Shown one piece after another: positions 52,951 to 63,574 of a stretch of 64,000 bases of DNA; position 1 is the first letter of the stretch; every line of letters starts with the position of its first letter. The position numbers were made by a program, and so were the translations under genes. The DNA is from Sphingomonas sp. BAUL-RG-20F-R05-02. GTDB taxonomy: Bacteria; Pseudomonadota; Alphaproteobacteria; Sphingomonadales; Sphingomonadaceae. The stretch spans positions 369,390 through 433,389 of the forward strand of contig NZ_JAKNQH010000003.1 in assembly GCF_022662305.1 (NCBI RefSeq). Direction: 5' to 3'. The notes beneath the pieces are model-generated. The model saw only the letters and a list, made by a program, of their open reading frames with translations, was not told the DNA's origin and did not search any database.

Positions 52951-54873
52951 TTAGCGCGGTTGCAGTAAGTGATCCAGACCACCCTCTGCGGTGCCGATCT
53001 TTTCGAGATGCGGGTAGCGCAGGCCGCCGTGATAATCGATCGCGACGGTTTCGATCCCGTCGTCATGCTTGACCAGCAGCGTGATCGGGGTGGTGCCGGT
53101 CTTGGCGGCGGTGATCGCGGCTTTCAGCACGTCGTCGCTATAGGCGGTGCCGTTGACCGCGACGATCGTGTCGCCGGGGGTGAGTGCCGCCTTGAACGCC
53201 GGCGTGTCCCAGCCGACCGCGGTGATTTCCGCCTCTTTGCCGACGGTTACACCAAGCGAGTAGCTGTAATCGTTGATCTTGCGCGTCTTCTCGGCTTGTT
53301 TCGCATAAGGCGACGGCGTGTCGGTATAGATGAGCTTGTAGCCGTTGGCAGCGAAGCCGGTGATCGGCGCGGGCTGGCCGACCTCGGTCAGCCGCTTCGA
53401 CAGCAACCCGGCCCAATCGTACGGCTGGATCTGGTTGAGCGTGTTCACCACGTCACTGAACTTGAACGTGACTTCGCCAAAGTCGCCATCGGTCAGACCG
53501 AAGAAGGCGCGGGCGAAATCATCGATCGACTTCTTGCCATGCGATTCGCGGCGCAGGATCGAATCGACCTCCATCCACACCAGCAGGCCCTCGTTGTAGT
53601 AATCCTCGGAGCGCTGGTAGCTGACCCAGCCGCGCGGGCGGCGCTGCGACATGGTCGGATCGTTGGTGGTATCGATCAGCGGCTTCCAGTTGCGGCCCGG
53701 CCGGTTATCGAGCTGCGCGAGGATCCCGGCATACATGTCGAGCGTGTCCTGCTTCGACACGATGCCCGAACGCGCTTGCAGCACATATCCCCAGAACTGC
53801 GTCTGGCCTTCGTAGACCCACAGCGAATTGTCGATCATCGGCGTGCGGTAATCGGGCGTCCACAGCTCGGCGCCACGGCGGAACTTGCCGTCCCAGCTAT
53901 GCGTGTATTCGTGCGGCAGCAGGTTGCGCGGGCCCGGGCCGTCCTTCCAGTTGAGGAAGTAGCCGAGCTTCACGCCGTCCTCCGACGAGCGGTGGTGTTC
54001 GAGGCCGATGCCGCCGATCTGGTCGGAGATCGCCAGCAGGAACTCATAGGTGTCGTAATGCTGCGCGCCGAACAGCTTGACCGCCTGGGTGACGAGGCGC
54101 TTGTGCGCATCGATCTGTTCGGGCGTGGCGGCGAGTTCGGCGGCATTGTCGGCGAACACGTTGAGGTTCACGCGCGGCGACAGTGCCCACTTCTTGTAAT
54201 AGCGCCCGGCCAGCACCGGCGAATCGACCAGCGTCTCGTAGTTGGTCACTTGGTAGCGATAGACCGAGCCGTTCGCCGTCGCTGGCAGGCCGGAGGCGGC
54301 GGCCCAGCCGGTCGGGTAGGTCACGGTCGCCTGCACCGGGATGTCACGGGTGAAGTAACCGGCCGGATACAGGCTCATCGAGTTCCACTGGAGGCGCAGC
54401 AGGTTCTGCGACATCACGATCGAACCCTGATCGCTCTTGGTGGCGGACAGGAATTGCAGCTTGATGTCGAGCGCGTTCGCGCCCTGCGGTACGTCAAGAT
54501 GGAACGCGGTGACGTCGACCGGGTCACGCGTCCACGGGATTTCCTTACCGCCAGCCATGATGTGCAGCCCGGCGAGCTTGTCGATCTGACCCGTAGGCGA
54601 ATGGTTGCCCGGCAGCCACTTCGGGAACAGCAGCACCATATGCCCTGCGCTCACGCCGGTGATCGTCTCCTGCGTGGTGAAAATGCCGCGCTTGGTATCG
54701 GTCGCGTCGATGTTGAGCGTGACCGTACCGGAAAACGCCACGTCGCGCGGGGCCGGGATCGTATCGACGAACGGCACCGGCTGCGGTTTGGAGTTTTCGG
54801 CCCTTGCGGGGGAAATTGCGGCGGGGGAAACGGCGGCAAGGGCGACGAGCGCGAGAGCAAGTGTGCGGTGCAT
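52951..54873 (-). CDS. M61-family metallopeptidase with PDZ domain
   Basis: The protein has 640 aa from the ATG at 54873. Signal peptide cut near PARA. N-terminal beta domain, then a gluzincin catalytic domain with H321-E-Y-T-H325 and a downstream Glu in YEGQTQFWGYVL. A C-terminal PDZ domain covers about 555-615 (GWDTPAFKAALTPGDTIVAVNG). Relatives are glycyl aminopeptidases; exported to the periplasm, likely for peptide use or quality control. Confidence 0.92.
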   Translation of the reverse strand: MHRTLALALVALAAVSPAAISPARAENSKPQPVPFVDTIPAPRDVAFSGTVTLNIDATDTKRGIFTTQETITGVSAGHMVLLFPKWLPGNHSPTGQIDKLAGLHIMAGGKEIPWTRDPVDVTAFHLDVPQGANALDIKLQFLSATKSDQGSIVMSQNLLRLQWNSMSLYPAGYFTRDIPVQATVTYPTGWAAASGLPATANGSVYRYQVTNYETLVDSPVLAGRYYKKWALSPRVNLNVFADNAAELAATPEQIDAHKRLVTQAVKLFGAQHYDTYEFLLAISDQIGGIGLEHHRSSEDGVKLGYFLNWKDGPGPRNLLPHEYTHSWDGKFRRGAELWTPDYRTPMIDNSLWVYEGQTQFWGYVLQARSGIVSKQDTLDMYAGILAQLDNRPGRNWKPLIDTTNDPTMSQRRPRGWVSYQRSEDYYNEGLLVWMEVDSILRRESHGKKSIDDFARAFFGLTDGDFGEVTFKFSDVVNTLNQIQPYDWAGLLSKRLTEVGQPAPITGFAANGYKLIYTDTPSPYAKQAEKTRKINDYSYSLGVTVGKEAEITAVGWDTPAFKAALTPGDTIVAVNGTAYSDDVLKAAITAAKTGTTPITLLVKHDDGIETVAIDYHGGLRYPHLEKIGTAEGGLDHLLQPR

Positions 54874-54949
54874 GAAAATCCAGCGAAAGCAGGGATGATG
54901 CACCCAGCCTAGACCGGCTGTCGCGCCTCCGTCCAGTCCGTTCGGGCAG

Positions 54950-55597
54950 TCAGTTCCCGCCGCTGCCGAGCGTGTTGATCGTGAAGGCCAGCACGCCGAG
55001 GTTGAACACGAACGCCGCGAGACACTGGCCGAGCACGACGCGGCGCATCCGACGCGAGGTGATCTCCACGTCCGATGTCTGGAACGTCATGCCGAGCGTG
55101 AAGCTGAAATACAGAAAATCCCAGTAATCCGGTTCCTGGCATTTCGGGATGTTGAGGCCGCCGGCGTCCTTACCCGAATCCTCGTCCTCGCCGTAGTACA
55201 GGTGCGCATAGTGCAGCGCATAAATGGTGTTCGAGAACAGCCACGCCAGCACCAGCGTCGCGACCACCAGCGCGATCACCCACGGGTCGCTTTTGCCCTG
55301 CATCTCCTTGCCGACGGCGACGAGAATGATGAGCATCGTGACCCCGGTGAGGACGAGCAGACCGACCCGGTTGGCATCGTTGGTGCGCGTGTTGCGCCGC
55401 ATCTGGTCGGCCTCGTCATGGCGGAGCAGCGTGGTGACGAGCAGCAGGAAGACGAGGGCGGCGGCATCGAACGCGGCCATCGCGCCCCGGCTCCAGCCGA
55501 GCGGCGGGATCGCCGCGATCAGGCCGATGACGAAGATGATGCCAAATGCGATGAAGCGCGGCGGCGCGACTTTCTGGCCAAGGTGGAGGCGTTGCAT
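54950..55597 (-). CDS. DUF1345 membrane protein
   Basis: The protein has 215 aa with five membrane segments and the family core [60 protein letters not shown], which resembles a two-TM ion-channel pore-helix pattern. Function unknown. Divergent from hisS. Confidence 0.88.
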   Translation of the reverse strand: MQRLHLGQKVAPPRFIAFGIIFVIGLIAAIPPLGWSRGAMAAFDAAALVFLLLVTTLLRHDEADQMRRNTRTNDANRVGLLVLTGVTMLIILVAVGKEMQGKSDPWVIALVVATLVLAWLFSNTIYALHYAHLYYGEDEDSGKDAGGLNIPKCQEPDYWDFLYFSFTLGMTFQTSDVEITSRRMRRVVLGQCLAAFVFNLGVLAFTINTLGSGGN

Positions 55598-55666
55598 GGG
55601 CTGAGCGCTTGCGCTTTGCGGAGCCGCTTTTCAAGCACGCTGACAGCGCCTACAGGACGCGGCTTT

Positions 55667-56914
55667 ATGGCACGCATCGAAACCCCAAAACGCATCCGCG
55701 GCACGCAGGATATTTTCGGCGAGGAACAGCGCCGTTTCGCAACGGTGGTCGACACGTTCGACCGGGTGCGGCGGCTGTATTGTTTTCAGCGGCTCGAGAT
55801 CCCGGTGTTCGAATCCACCGCCGTGTTCGCGCGCTCGCTCGGCGAGACGACGGACGTGGTGTCGAAGGAGATGTACACGTTCGAGGATCGCGGTGGCGAT
55901 TCGCTGACGCTGCGCCCGGAGTTCACCGCCGGCATCGCGCGCGCGTATCTGACCGAGGGGTGGCAGCAGTACGCGCCGCTGAAGCTCGCCACGCATGGCC
56001 CGGTGTTCCGCTACGAACGCCCGCAGAAGGGCCGCTTCCGCCAGTTCCACCAGATCGACGCCGAGGTGATCGGCGCGGCCGAGCCTGCCGCCGACGTCGA
56101 GTTGCTGGTGCTGGCCGATCAGTTGCTGCACGAACTTGGCATTGCCGAGGGCGTGACGTTGCAGCTCAACACGCTGGGCGATGCCGAAACGCGCGATGCG
56201 TGGCGCGCCGCGCTGGTGGCGCATTTCGAGGCGCATCGCGGCGATCTGAGCGAGGATAGCCTCGCCCGGCTCGACAAGAATCCCTTACGCATCCTCGATT
56301 CCAAAGACCCGCGCGACCGGCCGATTGCCGATGTCGCGCCGGGAATCGACGATTACCTGACCAGCGAGGCCGGCGCGTTCTTCGAAAGCGTGACCAAGGG
56401 GCTGGATGCGGCCGGCGTGGCGTGGACGCGCAACGGGCGGCTGGTACGCGGGCTGGATTATTACCGCCATACCGCGTTCGAGTTCGTCACCGACCGGCTC
56501 GGCGCGCAGGGGACGGTGCTTGCCGGTGGTCGCTATGACGGGTTGATCGAGAGCCTCGGCGGACCGGCGACGCCGGGTGTCGGCTGGGCGGCGGGAATCG
56601 AGCGGCTGGCGATGCTGCTGGCGGAGCCGGCTGTGGAAGCGCTCGATGTGGCAGTCGTGGTCGAGAACCGGGCGTTTGAGATCAGCTCTTTCGCGATGGT
56701 GTCGGCGCTGCGGCGAGCCGGATTCAGCGCCGAGTTGTTCGCGTCGGGCAGTCCCAAGAAGCGCTATGATAAGGCGCTGAAGCTGAACCCCGCGATTGCG
56801 GTCTCGCTCGATCTTCGCGACGGCGAGGCTCACGTCGGACATCGCATCCTGCGACCGGAGGACGTTGACGCAGCGAAAGTAGAAGCAGTGATTGGCGGCA
56901 CATCTCAGACATGA
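55667..56914 (+). CDS. hisS: Histidyl-tRNA synthetase
   Basis: The protein has 415 aa from the ATG at 55667 ([20 protein letters not shown]). Class II motifs: [43 protein letters not shown] (motif 2), the HisA block [17 protein letters not shown] and motif 3 [15 protein letters not shown]. Charges tRNA-His. Stop overlaps the prfA start (ATGA). Confidence 0.96.
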   Translation: MARIETPKRIRGTQDIFGEEQRRFATVVDTFDRVRRLYCFQRLEIPVFESTAVFARSLGETTDVVSKEMYTFEDRGGDSLTLRPEFTAGIARAYLTEGWQQYAPLKLATHGPVFRYERPQKGRFRQFHQIDAEVIGAAEPAADVELLVLADQLLHELGIAEGVTLQLNTLGDAETRDAWRAALVAHFEAHRGDLSEDSLARLDKNPLRILDSKDPRDRPIADVAPGIDDYLTSEAGAFFESVTKGLDAAGVAWTRNGRLVRGLDYYRHTAFEFVTDRLGAQGTVLAGGRYDGLIESLGGPATPGVGWAAGIERLAMLLAEPAVEALDVAVVVENRAFEISSFAMVSALRRAGFSAELFASGSPKKRYDKALKLNPAIAVSLDLRDGEAHVGHRILRPEDVDAAKVEAVIGGTSQT

Positions 56915-57987
56915 GCGGCGGTATCTCCCCCGAACGGATCGCGCAGATCGAGGCGCGGCGCGACGAGTTGCAGGCGCAGATGGCGACCGGCGATTTGCCG
57001 TCGGATCGCTTCGTCGCGGTGTCGAAGGAATATGCCGAGTTGGAGCCGGTCGCCCGCGCGGCTGGCGAGGTGCGGCGGCTGCGCGCCGAACTCGACGTGC
57101 TGTCCGAGATGGAGGAGGATGGCGATCCCGAGCTGAAGGCGATGGCGCGCGAGGAGATCGACACGATCCGCGCCGCGTTGTCGCGGGCCGAGCGCGCGCT
57201 GGCGCTGTCGCTGCTGCCACGCGACGCGGCGGACGAACGCGCGGCGATGCTCGAAATCCGCGCTGGCACCGGCGGGGATGAGGCGGCACTGTTCGCGGGC
57301 GACCTGTTCCGCATGTACCAGCGCTATGCCGAGGGGCAGGGCTGGCGGGTCGAGCTGATCTCGGCATCATCGTCGGAAAGCGGCGGCTTCAAGGAGGCGA
57401 TCGCCTCGGTCGAGGGCAAGGGCGTGTTCGCGCGGCTGAAGTTCGAAAGCGGCGTGCACCGGGTCCAGCGCGTGCCGACCACCGAGGCGGGCGGGCGCAT
57501 CCACACCTCGGCGGCGACGGTGGCGGTGTTGCCCGAGGCGGAAGACGTCGACATCAAGATCGACGACAAGGATCTGCGCATCGACGTGTACCGGTCGTCC
57601 GGGCCGGGCGGGCAATCGGTCAACACCACCGATTCGGCGGTGCGGATCGTCCACATCCCGACCGGCCTGACGGTGATCCAGCAGGACGAGAAATCGCAGC
57701 ACAAGAACAAGGCCAAGGCGCTCAAGGTGTTGCGCACGCGGCTGTACGAGCAGGAGCGCGAGCGGCTCCATTCCGAACGGGCCGGCGCGCGCAAGTCGAT
57801 GGTCGGCTCGGGTGATCGATCTGAGCGGATCCGCACCTACAATTTCCCGCAAGGGCGGGTGACCGACCACCGCATCAACCTGACGCTGCACCGCTTGCCG
57901 GAAATTCTGGCGGGTGAGATGGACGATCTGATCGGCGCGCTGATCGCCGAGGACGAGGCGGACCGGCTGGCGAGCCTTGATTCGTAA
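56911..57987 (+). CDS. prfA: Peptide chain release factor 1
   Basis: The protein has 358 aa, with the catalytic GGQ ending at Q235 ([18 protein letters not shown]) and the codon-reading PxT motif in [14 protein letters not shown]. Reads UAA and UAG. Followed after about 100 bases by prmC, whose product methylates the GGQ glutamine. Confidence 0.97.
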   Translation: MSGGISPERIAQIEARRDELQAQMATGDLPSDRFVAVSKEYAELEPVARAAGEVRRLRAELDVLSEMEEDGDPELKAMAREEIDTIRAALSRAERALALSLLPRDAADERAAMLEIRAGTGGDEAALFAGDLFRMYQRYAEGQGWRVELISASSSESGGFKEAIASVEGKGVFARLKFESGVHRVQRVPTTEAGGRIHTSAATVAVLPEAEDVDIKIDDKDLRIDVYRSSGPGGQSVNTTDSAVRIVHIPTGLTVIQQDEKSQHKNKAKALKVLRTRLYEQERERLHSERAGARKSMVGSGDRSERIRTYNFPQGRVTDHRINLTLHRLPEILAGEMDDLIGALIAEDEADRLASLDS

Positions 57988-57996
57988 CGCAGGGCA

Positions 57997-58019
57997 GTCT
58001 GCCGCATGCTGCGGCAGAC
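57997..58019. other. Perfect hairpin between prfA and prmC
   Basis: GTCTGCCGCA and TGCGGCAGAC pair around TGC. It may be an mRNA-processing or attenuation element, or a terminator without T-run that partly separates prfA from prmC. Confidence 0.4.
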
Positions 58020-58086
58020 CACACCGAAGCGCGGCCGGCGGCGCTTGCGCCGTCCGACGGCGCGGCTTTGCCGCGACGCGCCCCTA

Positions 58087-58902
58087 ATGACCGCCCGCCA
58101 CGCCATCGCCGCTGCCGCGCGTGATCTCGCGGAGACGTCGCCGACACCGCGTCTCGACGCGGAATTGCTGATGGCGCATGCCATGCGAACGAGCCGCGAA
58201 GCCTTGTTGCTAGCCCGGCTCGACGATCCTGCGCCGACCGCGTTCGCCGCGCTGGTCGCACGCCGGCTCGCGCACGAACCGATCGCGTATATCACCGGCT
58301 CCCGTGCGTTCTGGACGATCGACCTGGCGGTCGGCCCGGGCGTGCTGGTGCCGCGTGCCGACAGCGAGACGCTGATCGAGGCGGCGATCGACCATTTCGG
58401 TGCGGCGCCCCCGAAGACGATACTTGATCTCGGTACCGGACCGGGCACGTTGCTGCTCGCGACGCTGGATCATTGGCGGGACGCGACGGGGCTGGGCGTG
58501 GACGCCTCACCAGCGGCGCTCGATTATGCGCGCCGCAACGCCGGCAACCTCGGCATGGCGGCGCGCGCGACGTTCCGGCTGGGCGATTGGGCGGCGGACG
58601 TGACCGGACACTTCGACCTGATCCTCGCCAATCCGCCCTATATCGGCACGGACGAGCGGTTGCCGCGCGAGGTGCGCGACCATGAACCGGGTGCGGCGCT
58701 GTTCGCGGGCGCGGATGGACTCTACGACTATCGCCGCATCGTTCCACAACTGCGCGCGCTGCTTGCGCCAGGAGGTGCCGCGATCCTGGAGATCGGGGCT
58801 ACGCAGGCCGACGCCGTTTCCGAACTGCTCGACGCTGCCGGATTTACCGTCGCGTTGCGCCGTGACCTCGCCGGGCACGCGCGGGCGGTGATCGCCACTT
58901 GA
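58087..58902 (+). CDS. prmC: PrmC, release factor glutamine-N5 methyltransferase
   Basis: The protein has 271 aa from the ATG at 58087. N-terminal helical domain, SAM site ILDLGTGPGTLLLATLDHW, NPPY at 182-185 and EPGAALFAGADGLYDYRRI. It methylates Gln in the GGQ loops of release factors 1 and 2. Confidence 0.93.
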   Translation: MTARHAIAAAARDLAETSPTPRLDAELLMAHAMRTSREALLLARLDDPAPTAFAALVARRLAHEPIAYITGSRAFWTIDLAVGPGVLVPRADSETLIEAAIDHFGAAPPKTILDLGTGPGTLLLATLDHWRDATGLGVDASPAALDYARRNAGNLGMAARATFRLGDWAADVTGHFDLILANPPYIGTDERLPREVRDHEPGAALFAGADGLYDYRRIVPQLRALLAPGGAAILEIGATQADAVSELLDAAGFTVALRRDLAGHARAVIAT

Positions 58903-59162
58903 TCTGTCGCAGCGCGAAAACAATATTGTGCTTGGAGAATGCTGCGTCACCCGCTATCGAAGGGGTGTTGGGGCACGCGATACCACCTTCACGGGTTGAG
59001 ATCGGCCGGTTGCCCGCCCCCTTCGTCATGCAATCGCTGTGGTCCGGCGATCGTGGCAGGCTTTCGGCGCCCTGATGTGGCGTCAGAATGGCCGAGGGGC
59101 TTGCATTCACAGGTTCGTGGAGCACACGCCGGTTTGGTTTCGTAGGACAGGACGAAAAGCAG
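58903..59162. other. Intergenic region before the DUF4167 gene
   Basis: About 260 bases with a short AT-rich part (ACAATATTGT palindrome near 58919-58928). No gene seen; probably the promoter and leader of the DUF4167 gene. Confidence 0.4.
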
Positions 59163-60203
59163 TTGATCAACAATCGTCAAGCCGGCCGTCGTCGCGGTCG
59201 TGGCGGGCAGCAGCAGCGCCCGCAGGGTGGTAATTCGGGGCGTGGCCAGGACACTGGCAATCGTATCGACAACCGGGCGCGTGGCAACGCGGCGCAGCTG
59301 CTTGAGAAATACAAGGCGCTGGCGCGCGATGCGCAGATGCAGGGCGACCGCGTCAACATCGAATATTACCTCCAGTTCGCGGACCATTATTTCCGCGTGC
59401 TGGCCGAGACGCGCTCACGCTTCGAGGAGAACAACCAGGCGCAGCAGCAGGGCCGTCGGCCCGGTGGCGCCAACACGTTCGACCAGGACGAGCAGGATTA
59501 CGAGGACGAGGGTGAGCCCGCCGGCAACGAGCAACAGCCGCGCCAGCAGAACGGCAACGGCCACGTTCAAAACGGCGGCCATAATGGTCAGGGCCAGCAG
59601 GGTAACCAGACCGGTCAGGACGGCTCGCAGCGTGGTGAGGGACGGGGTCAGTATGGCGATGCCCAGCGCGGCCGCGGCAACGACGAGGAACGCCCGCGCC
59701 GCGTGAACGCCGAGGGTGGCGAGCGCCCGCAGCGGCAGGATCGCCAGGACTATCGTCAGGAACGCGGCACCGAGGATTGTCGCCCGCAGCGCGATGGCAA
59801 CCGACAGGAAGCGCGTCAGGACGCTCGGCAGGAAGGGCGTCAGGACAATCGCCCGGATACGCGCGGTGAGGCACGTGCCGAAGAAGGCCGCGCCGAGCAG
59901 CAGCCTGCGGTAGAGCCGGAAACCGCCGGCGTAGTTGCCGAAGTGTCGACGGTCGAGGCACCGCAGGCCGAGGCGCCGGCCGCCGAGCCGCGCCGTCGTG
60001 GCCGTCCGCGTCGGGTCTTGCCGGCTGAGGGTGAGGCCGCGCCGACGTTCGACGCCGGGTTGCTGCCGCCGTCGCTCACCGCCGCACCGGTGCCCGCGCC
60101 GAGTGAGGCGAGCGAGGTTGCCCCTGCTGCGACGGACGGCGAGGCGGAGAAACCGCGCCGCCGCCGTGGTCGTCCGCCCGCGACCGCGCCCGTCGAAGCG
60201 TAG
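59163..60203 (+). CDS. DUF4167 protein, RNA-binding-like, disordered tail
   Basis: The protein has 346 aa from a TTG at 59163 (INNRQAGRRRGRGG is the usual start in the family); the frame continues upstream but looks non-coding. Residues 1-90 are the DUF4167 domain with basic RRRGRGG and NIEYYLQFADHYFRVLAETRSRFEE. The remainder is disordered, with Gln/Arg/Asn repeats (RQDRQDYRQERG) and two RRRGRP(P) motifs. Its conserved place behind prmC and its composition suggest RNA or ribosome binding. Confidence 0.8.
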   Translation: MINNRQAGRRRGRGGQQQRPQGGNSGRGQDTGNRIDNRARGNAAQLLEKYKALARDAQMQGDRVNIEYYLQFADHYFRVLAETRSRFEENNQAQQQGRRPGGANTFDQDEQDYEDEGEPAGNEQQPRQQNGNGHVQNGGHNGQGQQGNQTGQDGSQRGEGRGQYGDAQRGRGNDEERPRRVNAEGGERPQRQDRQDYRQERGTEDCRPQRDGNRQEARQDARQEGRQDNRPDTRGEARAEEGRAEQQPAVEPETAGVVAEVSTVEAPQAEAPAAEPRRRGRPRRVLPAEGEAAPTFDAGLLPPSLTAAPVPAPSEASEVAPAATDGEAEKPRRRRGRPPATAPVEA

Positions 60204-60295
60204 ATCTTCCCCAATCGGCGATTTCTCGAGCCGCATTGTCATCCCCGCGTAGCAGCCGTAGCGCAACGCTAACGGCCAGAACGGGGGAGATGGCG

Positions 60296-61696
60296 ATGCG
60301 GCTTTCGATTTGTGGCGGGGTGCTTGCGTTGATCGCCGGACCCGCCTTTGCGCAGTCCGCGCCCGCTGGCCCGAGCCGGCAGGGCGATGTCGCGGTCACC
60401 ATCTACAACAACGATCTCGCGCTGGTGCAGGACACGCGGCAGATGACGCTACCGCGCGGTATCAGCCGCGAGGAATTTCCCGACGTGTCCGCGCAAATTC
60501 GGCCAGAGACCGTCACCCTCGCCGCGCCCGACGCGGGCATCGTCGAACAGAATTTCGACTACGACCTGCTTTCCCCCAACGCGCTGATGAACAAGGCGGT
60601 CGGCCAGACCGTGACGGTGGTGCGGACCAATCCCGCCACCGGCACCGAAACGCGCGAGAGTGCGCGCGTACTGGCCAACAACGGCGGCACGATCGTCCAG
60701 ATCGGCGATCGCATTGAGGTTCTGCGTGACAATGCGCATGTCGTGTTCCCGGCGCTGCCGCCGGGACTGCGGGCGCGACCGACGCTGTCGATCACGCTCG
60801 ACGCGGCGATCGCCGGAACGCGGCCGGTGACGCTCAGCTATCTGTCGCGCGGGCTCGCGTGGAAGGCGGATTACGTCGCCTTGTTCGACGCACGCGCCGG
60901 TAAGCTCGACGTGCAGGGCTGGATCACGCTGTCGAACACCAGCGGTACGACGTTCGCGAACGCCAAGACGCTGCTGGTGGCGGGTACGGTCGGTGGCGAC
61001 GACAACGACACCTACCGGCCCAACCGGTTCGGCAACACCGGTCCGCGCGGCAATAAGTCAGGCACGGAAACGTCGTCGCGTGAACAGCTCGGCGATTTCT
61101 ACGTCTATCCGCTGCGTGACCGCACCACGATCGCAAACGCGCAGACCAAGCAGGTCAGTTTCCTCAACGCGACCGGCGTGCCCGCCAGCAAGGCGTATTC
61201 CTACCGCAACAGCTGGCTCGGCAAGCTCAGCGAGGCGCAGAGCGTTGACACCGTGCTGCAATTCTCCGCCGCGAAGGAGGGTGGGCTGGGGGATGCGCTG
61301 CCGGCCGGCACGGTGCGGGTGTATATGCGCGACGTGCGGGGCAGCCCGCAGTTCATCGGCGAAAGCGCGATCCCGCATACGCCGATGGGATCCGCGCTCG
61401 CGCTGAAGACGGGCGAGGCGTTCGACGTGAAGATCCTGCCCACCGTCGAGAAGCGCGAGCGGGTCGGCGACGAACGGTGGCGCACGACGATGCGCTACCA
61501 GTTCACCAACGCGCGTAGCGACGCCGCCATGGTGGAACTCGCGCAGGCTGGACTCGACGGCGGGGGGCACGACACGCGCATTGTCGAGGAGAGCCAGAAG
61601 AGCGAGCGGCCGGGTGCGGACGAGGCGGTGTGGCGGGTGACTGTCCCCGCCAACGGCTCGGCGACGCTGACCGCGACCTTCGACACCCGCTATTGA
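60296..61696 (+). CDS. DUF4139 protein, exported (first of pair)
   Basis: The protein has 466 aa with GGGGGAG before the ATG at 60296. Signal peptide MRLSICGGVLALIAGPAFAQ. Family core: VAVTIYNNDLALVQDTRQMTLPRG, YLSRGLAWKADYVALFD, GWITLSNTSGTTFANAKTLLVAG. All-beta, periplasmic or outer-surface; function unknown. The stop overlaps the next start (TGATG). Confidence 0.85.
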   Translation: MRLSICGGVLALIAGPAFAQSAPAGPSRQGDVAVTIYNNDLALVQDTRQMTLPRGISREEFPDVSAQIRPETVTLAAPDAGIVEQNFDYDLLSPNALMNKAVGQTVTVVRTNPATGTETRESARVLANNGGTIVQIGDRIEVLRDNAHVVFPALPPGLRARPTLSITLDAAIAGTRPVTLSYLSRGLAWKADYVALFDARAGKLDVQGWITLSNTSGTTFANAKTLLVAGTVGGDDNDTYRPNRFGNTGPRGNKSGTETSSREQLGDFYVYPLRDRTTIANAQTKQVSFLNATGVPASKAYSYRNSWLGKLSEAQSVDTVLQFSAAKEGGLGDALPAGTVRVYMRDVRGSPQFIGESAIPHTPMGSALALKTGEAFDVKILPTVEKRERVGDERWRTTMRYQFTNARSDAAMVELAQAGLDGGGHDTRIVEESQKSERPGADEAVWRVTVPANGSATLTATFDTRY

Positions 61697-63198
61697 TGCC
61701 GCGCGTGCGGAGGGCCCTTGCCCTGCTGGCGGTTCTCGCCGCGCCGGCGGCTGGGCAGGAGCCGCCGGCGATCGACTCTCCGGCACCCGCCGGGCTGGCG
61801 GTGACGATCTACCGCGCGCCCGACCGTGCGGCGAAGACGGCGATCGATCGCAATTGGGCACGCGGCTATGCGCTGATTACCGAACGGCGCACGCTGACGC
61901 TGCCGGCGGGGCCAGCGGTGGTGCGCTTTCAGGGCGTGGCGGCGGGGATCCTGCCGGAAAGTGCGATCGTCAGCGGCTTGCCCGACGGCGTACGCGAAAA
62001 GAACCTGGACGCCGATCTTTTGTCGCCGCGCACGCTGTATGCGGCGAGCTTCGGCCGCCCGGTGACGATCCGCCGTCATATCGGCAAGCAGGTGCGCGAG
62101 GAGGAAGGTATCCTCCGCTCCGGCCCGGATGGCGCGGCGATCGTTCAGACCGCGCAGGGGTTCGAGGCGGTCGACTGTCACGGCGGGCAGGGGGCGATCG
62201 GGTATCACGGCGTGCCGCCCGCGCTGCCCGCCAAGCCGACGCTGTCGATCCTGCTCGACTCGCCAGTCGCGCGCACGGTGACGGTCACGCTGTCCTACCT
62301 CGCCTGGGGGTTCGACTGGCAGGCCAATTACGTCGCGACACTCAGCCCGGATGGCGCGCATGCCGATCTGGTCGCCTGGCTGACGCTGGCGAGCAGCGAT
62401 GTCACGGGCTTTCCAGATGCCGAGACGATGGTGGTTGCGGGCACGGTGAAGCGTGAGGGGCGCGCGCCGTATGCGTGGGAGCGTAGCGGTATTCGGTCGA
62501 TCGCGTTGCAATGTCTGTCTGCGCCGGAGGTAAAGGAGGAAACGATGCATTTACTTGCCCTACCACCGCCGCCACCGCCGCCGATGGCGGCGATGGATAT
62601 CGTCGTGACGGGTGCGCGAATGGCGGTTCAGGAGGATCTGGGCGATCTCAAGCTGTACCGTGTTCCTGACCGTACGACCGTCGCGGCGCGGGCGCAGAAG
62701 CAGGTCGCGTTGCTCCATCGCGGCGCCGTGCCGGTCGAGGTGTTCTACCGGGTGCGCTTGCGCGAGGGCAATCCCGGCCCGGTCCGCACCGTGCTGCGTG
62801 CGCGCAACCGCAAGGATGCCGGCCTTGGACTACCGCTGCCGGCAGGTCCGGTCGCGGTCTTCGCACCGCGCGCCGGCGTGCCGCTGCTGGTAGGCGAGGG
62901 GGGCATCGCCGACAAGGCGATCGGCGAGGATGTCGAGATCGACGTCGCCAACGCGACGCAAGTGACCGTCGAGGCGGTCCACGCGGCCAGCGGCAAGCAT
63001 TGGAAGGAATACGGGCTGATCGTCCGCAATGCGAACCCTCGGCCGATCCGGTTCGAGGCGGAAATCCTCGCCGTACCGGGTCGCGTCCGTAAAGCTTCGG
63101 TCACTCCCGTGCGCCGCGACGGAGCCCTGCGTTTGCCGGTGACGGTACCGGCAAACGGACGTGTCACGTTGCGATACCGGCAGATCGACGATGATTGA
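61696..63198 (+). CDS. DUF4139 protein, exported (second of pair)
   Basis: The protein has 500 aa with a signal peptide (RRALALLAVLAAPAAG). Shares YALITERRTLTLPAG, YLAWGFDWQANYVATLSPDGAHADLVAWLTLASSDVTGF with the upstream gene but has a longer, Pro-rich insert near residue 285-300 (LLALPPPPPPPMAAMD). Coupled to its paralogue; the two may form a hetero-oligomer. Confidence 0.85.
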   Translation: MPRVRRALALLAVLAAPAAGQEPPAIDSPAPAGLAVTIYRAPDRAAKTAIDRNWARGYALITERRTLTLPAGPAVVRFQGVAAGILPESAIVSGLPDGVREKNLDADLLSPRTLYAASFGRPVTIRRHIGKQVREEEGILRSGPDGAAIVQTAQGFEAVDCHGGQGAIGYHGVPPALPAKPTLSILLDSPVARTVTVTLSYLAWGFDWQANYVATLSPDGAHADLVAWLTLASSDVTGFPDAETMVVAGTVKREGRAPYAWERSGIRSIALQCLSAPEVKEETMHLLALPPPPPPPMAAMDIVVTGARMAVQEDLGDLKLYRVPDRTTVAARAQKQVALLHRGAVPVEVFYRVRLREGNPGPVRTVLRARNRKDAGLGLPLPAGPVAVFAPRAGVPLLVGEGGIADKAIGEDVEIDVANATQVTVEAVHAASGKHWKEYGLIVRNANPRPIRFEAEILAVPGRVRKASVTPVRRDGALRLPVTVPANGRVTLRYRQIDDD

Positions 63199-63201
63199 TC
63201 G

Positions 63202-63483
63202 TCAGCCGTCGAACCTTTCAACGGCTTCGTCATGGCCGGTACCCGAGCTGAAAAAGCTTAACCCCATCAGCACAGCACCCAGCATGATCGACCCGCCACC
63301 ACCGCCGATCACCGCCAGGATCGCTACCCACGACAGTGGTCCGTAAGCCATCTCCAGCGCCCAAATCGCTAGGGCGATGAAGATCGCGGTGCCGACCGCC
63401 ATCCAGCCAAGGATGCGCCGGAAGCGCGCCCAAGCGAACGCGGCCGCATCGGGTTTGTCGAGGGCTGATGGTTGCACGTCCAC
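63202..63483 (-). CDS. Small two-segment membrane protein
   Basis: 93 aa from a GTG at 63483; the exact start is uncertain since two GTGs lie close together and no strong ribosome site is seen. Two membrane segments (about 26-44 and 51-78) separated by a short loop; the second is Gly-rich. The charged tail HDEAVERFDG faces the cytoplasm or periplasm. Divergent from the CBS gene and convergent with DUF4139, 3 bases apart. Confidence 0.65.
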   Translation of the reverse strand: MDVQPSALDKPDAAAFAWARFRRILGWMAVGTAIFIALAIWALEMAYGPLSWVAILAVIGGGGGSIMLGAVLMGLSFFSSGTGHDEAVERFDG

Positions 63484-63574
63484 GCTTGCGCTTTGATCCC
63501 GAAAGGAGGAGTCTTTCAAGCCCGGCGAGACTCGAAATGAGCCGCTGACGCACATGGGCCAAGGAGAGGATGCC

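Noticed and set aside
52969..54912. 647-codon plus-strand frame opposite the M61 peptidase
   Set aside because: Long only because of high GC at third positions; no motif or ribosome site, and the opposite strand has HEYTH, a signal peptide and a PDZ domain.
58844..59173. 109-codon minus-strand frame between prmC and DUF4167
   Set aside because: Runs into the prmC end, lacks a ribosome site and has no recognisable features.
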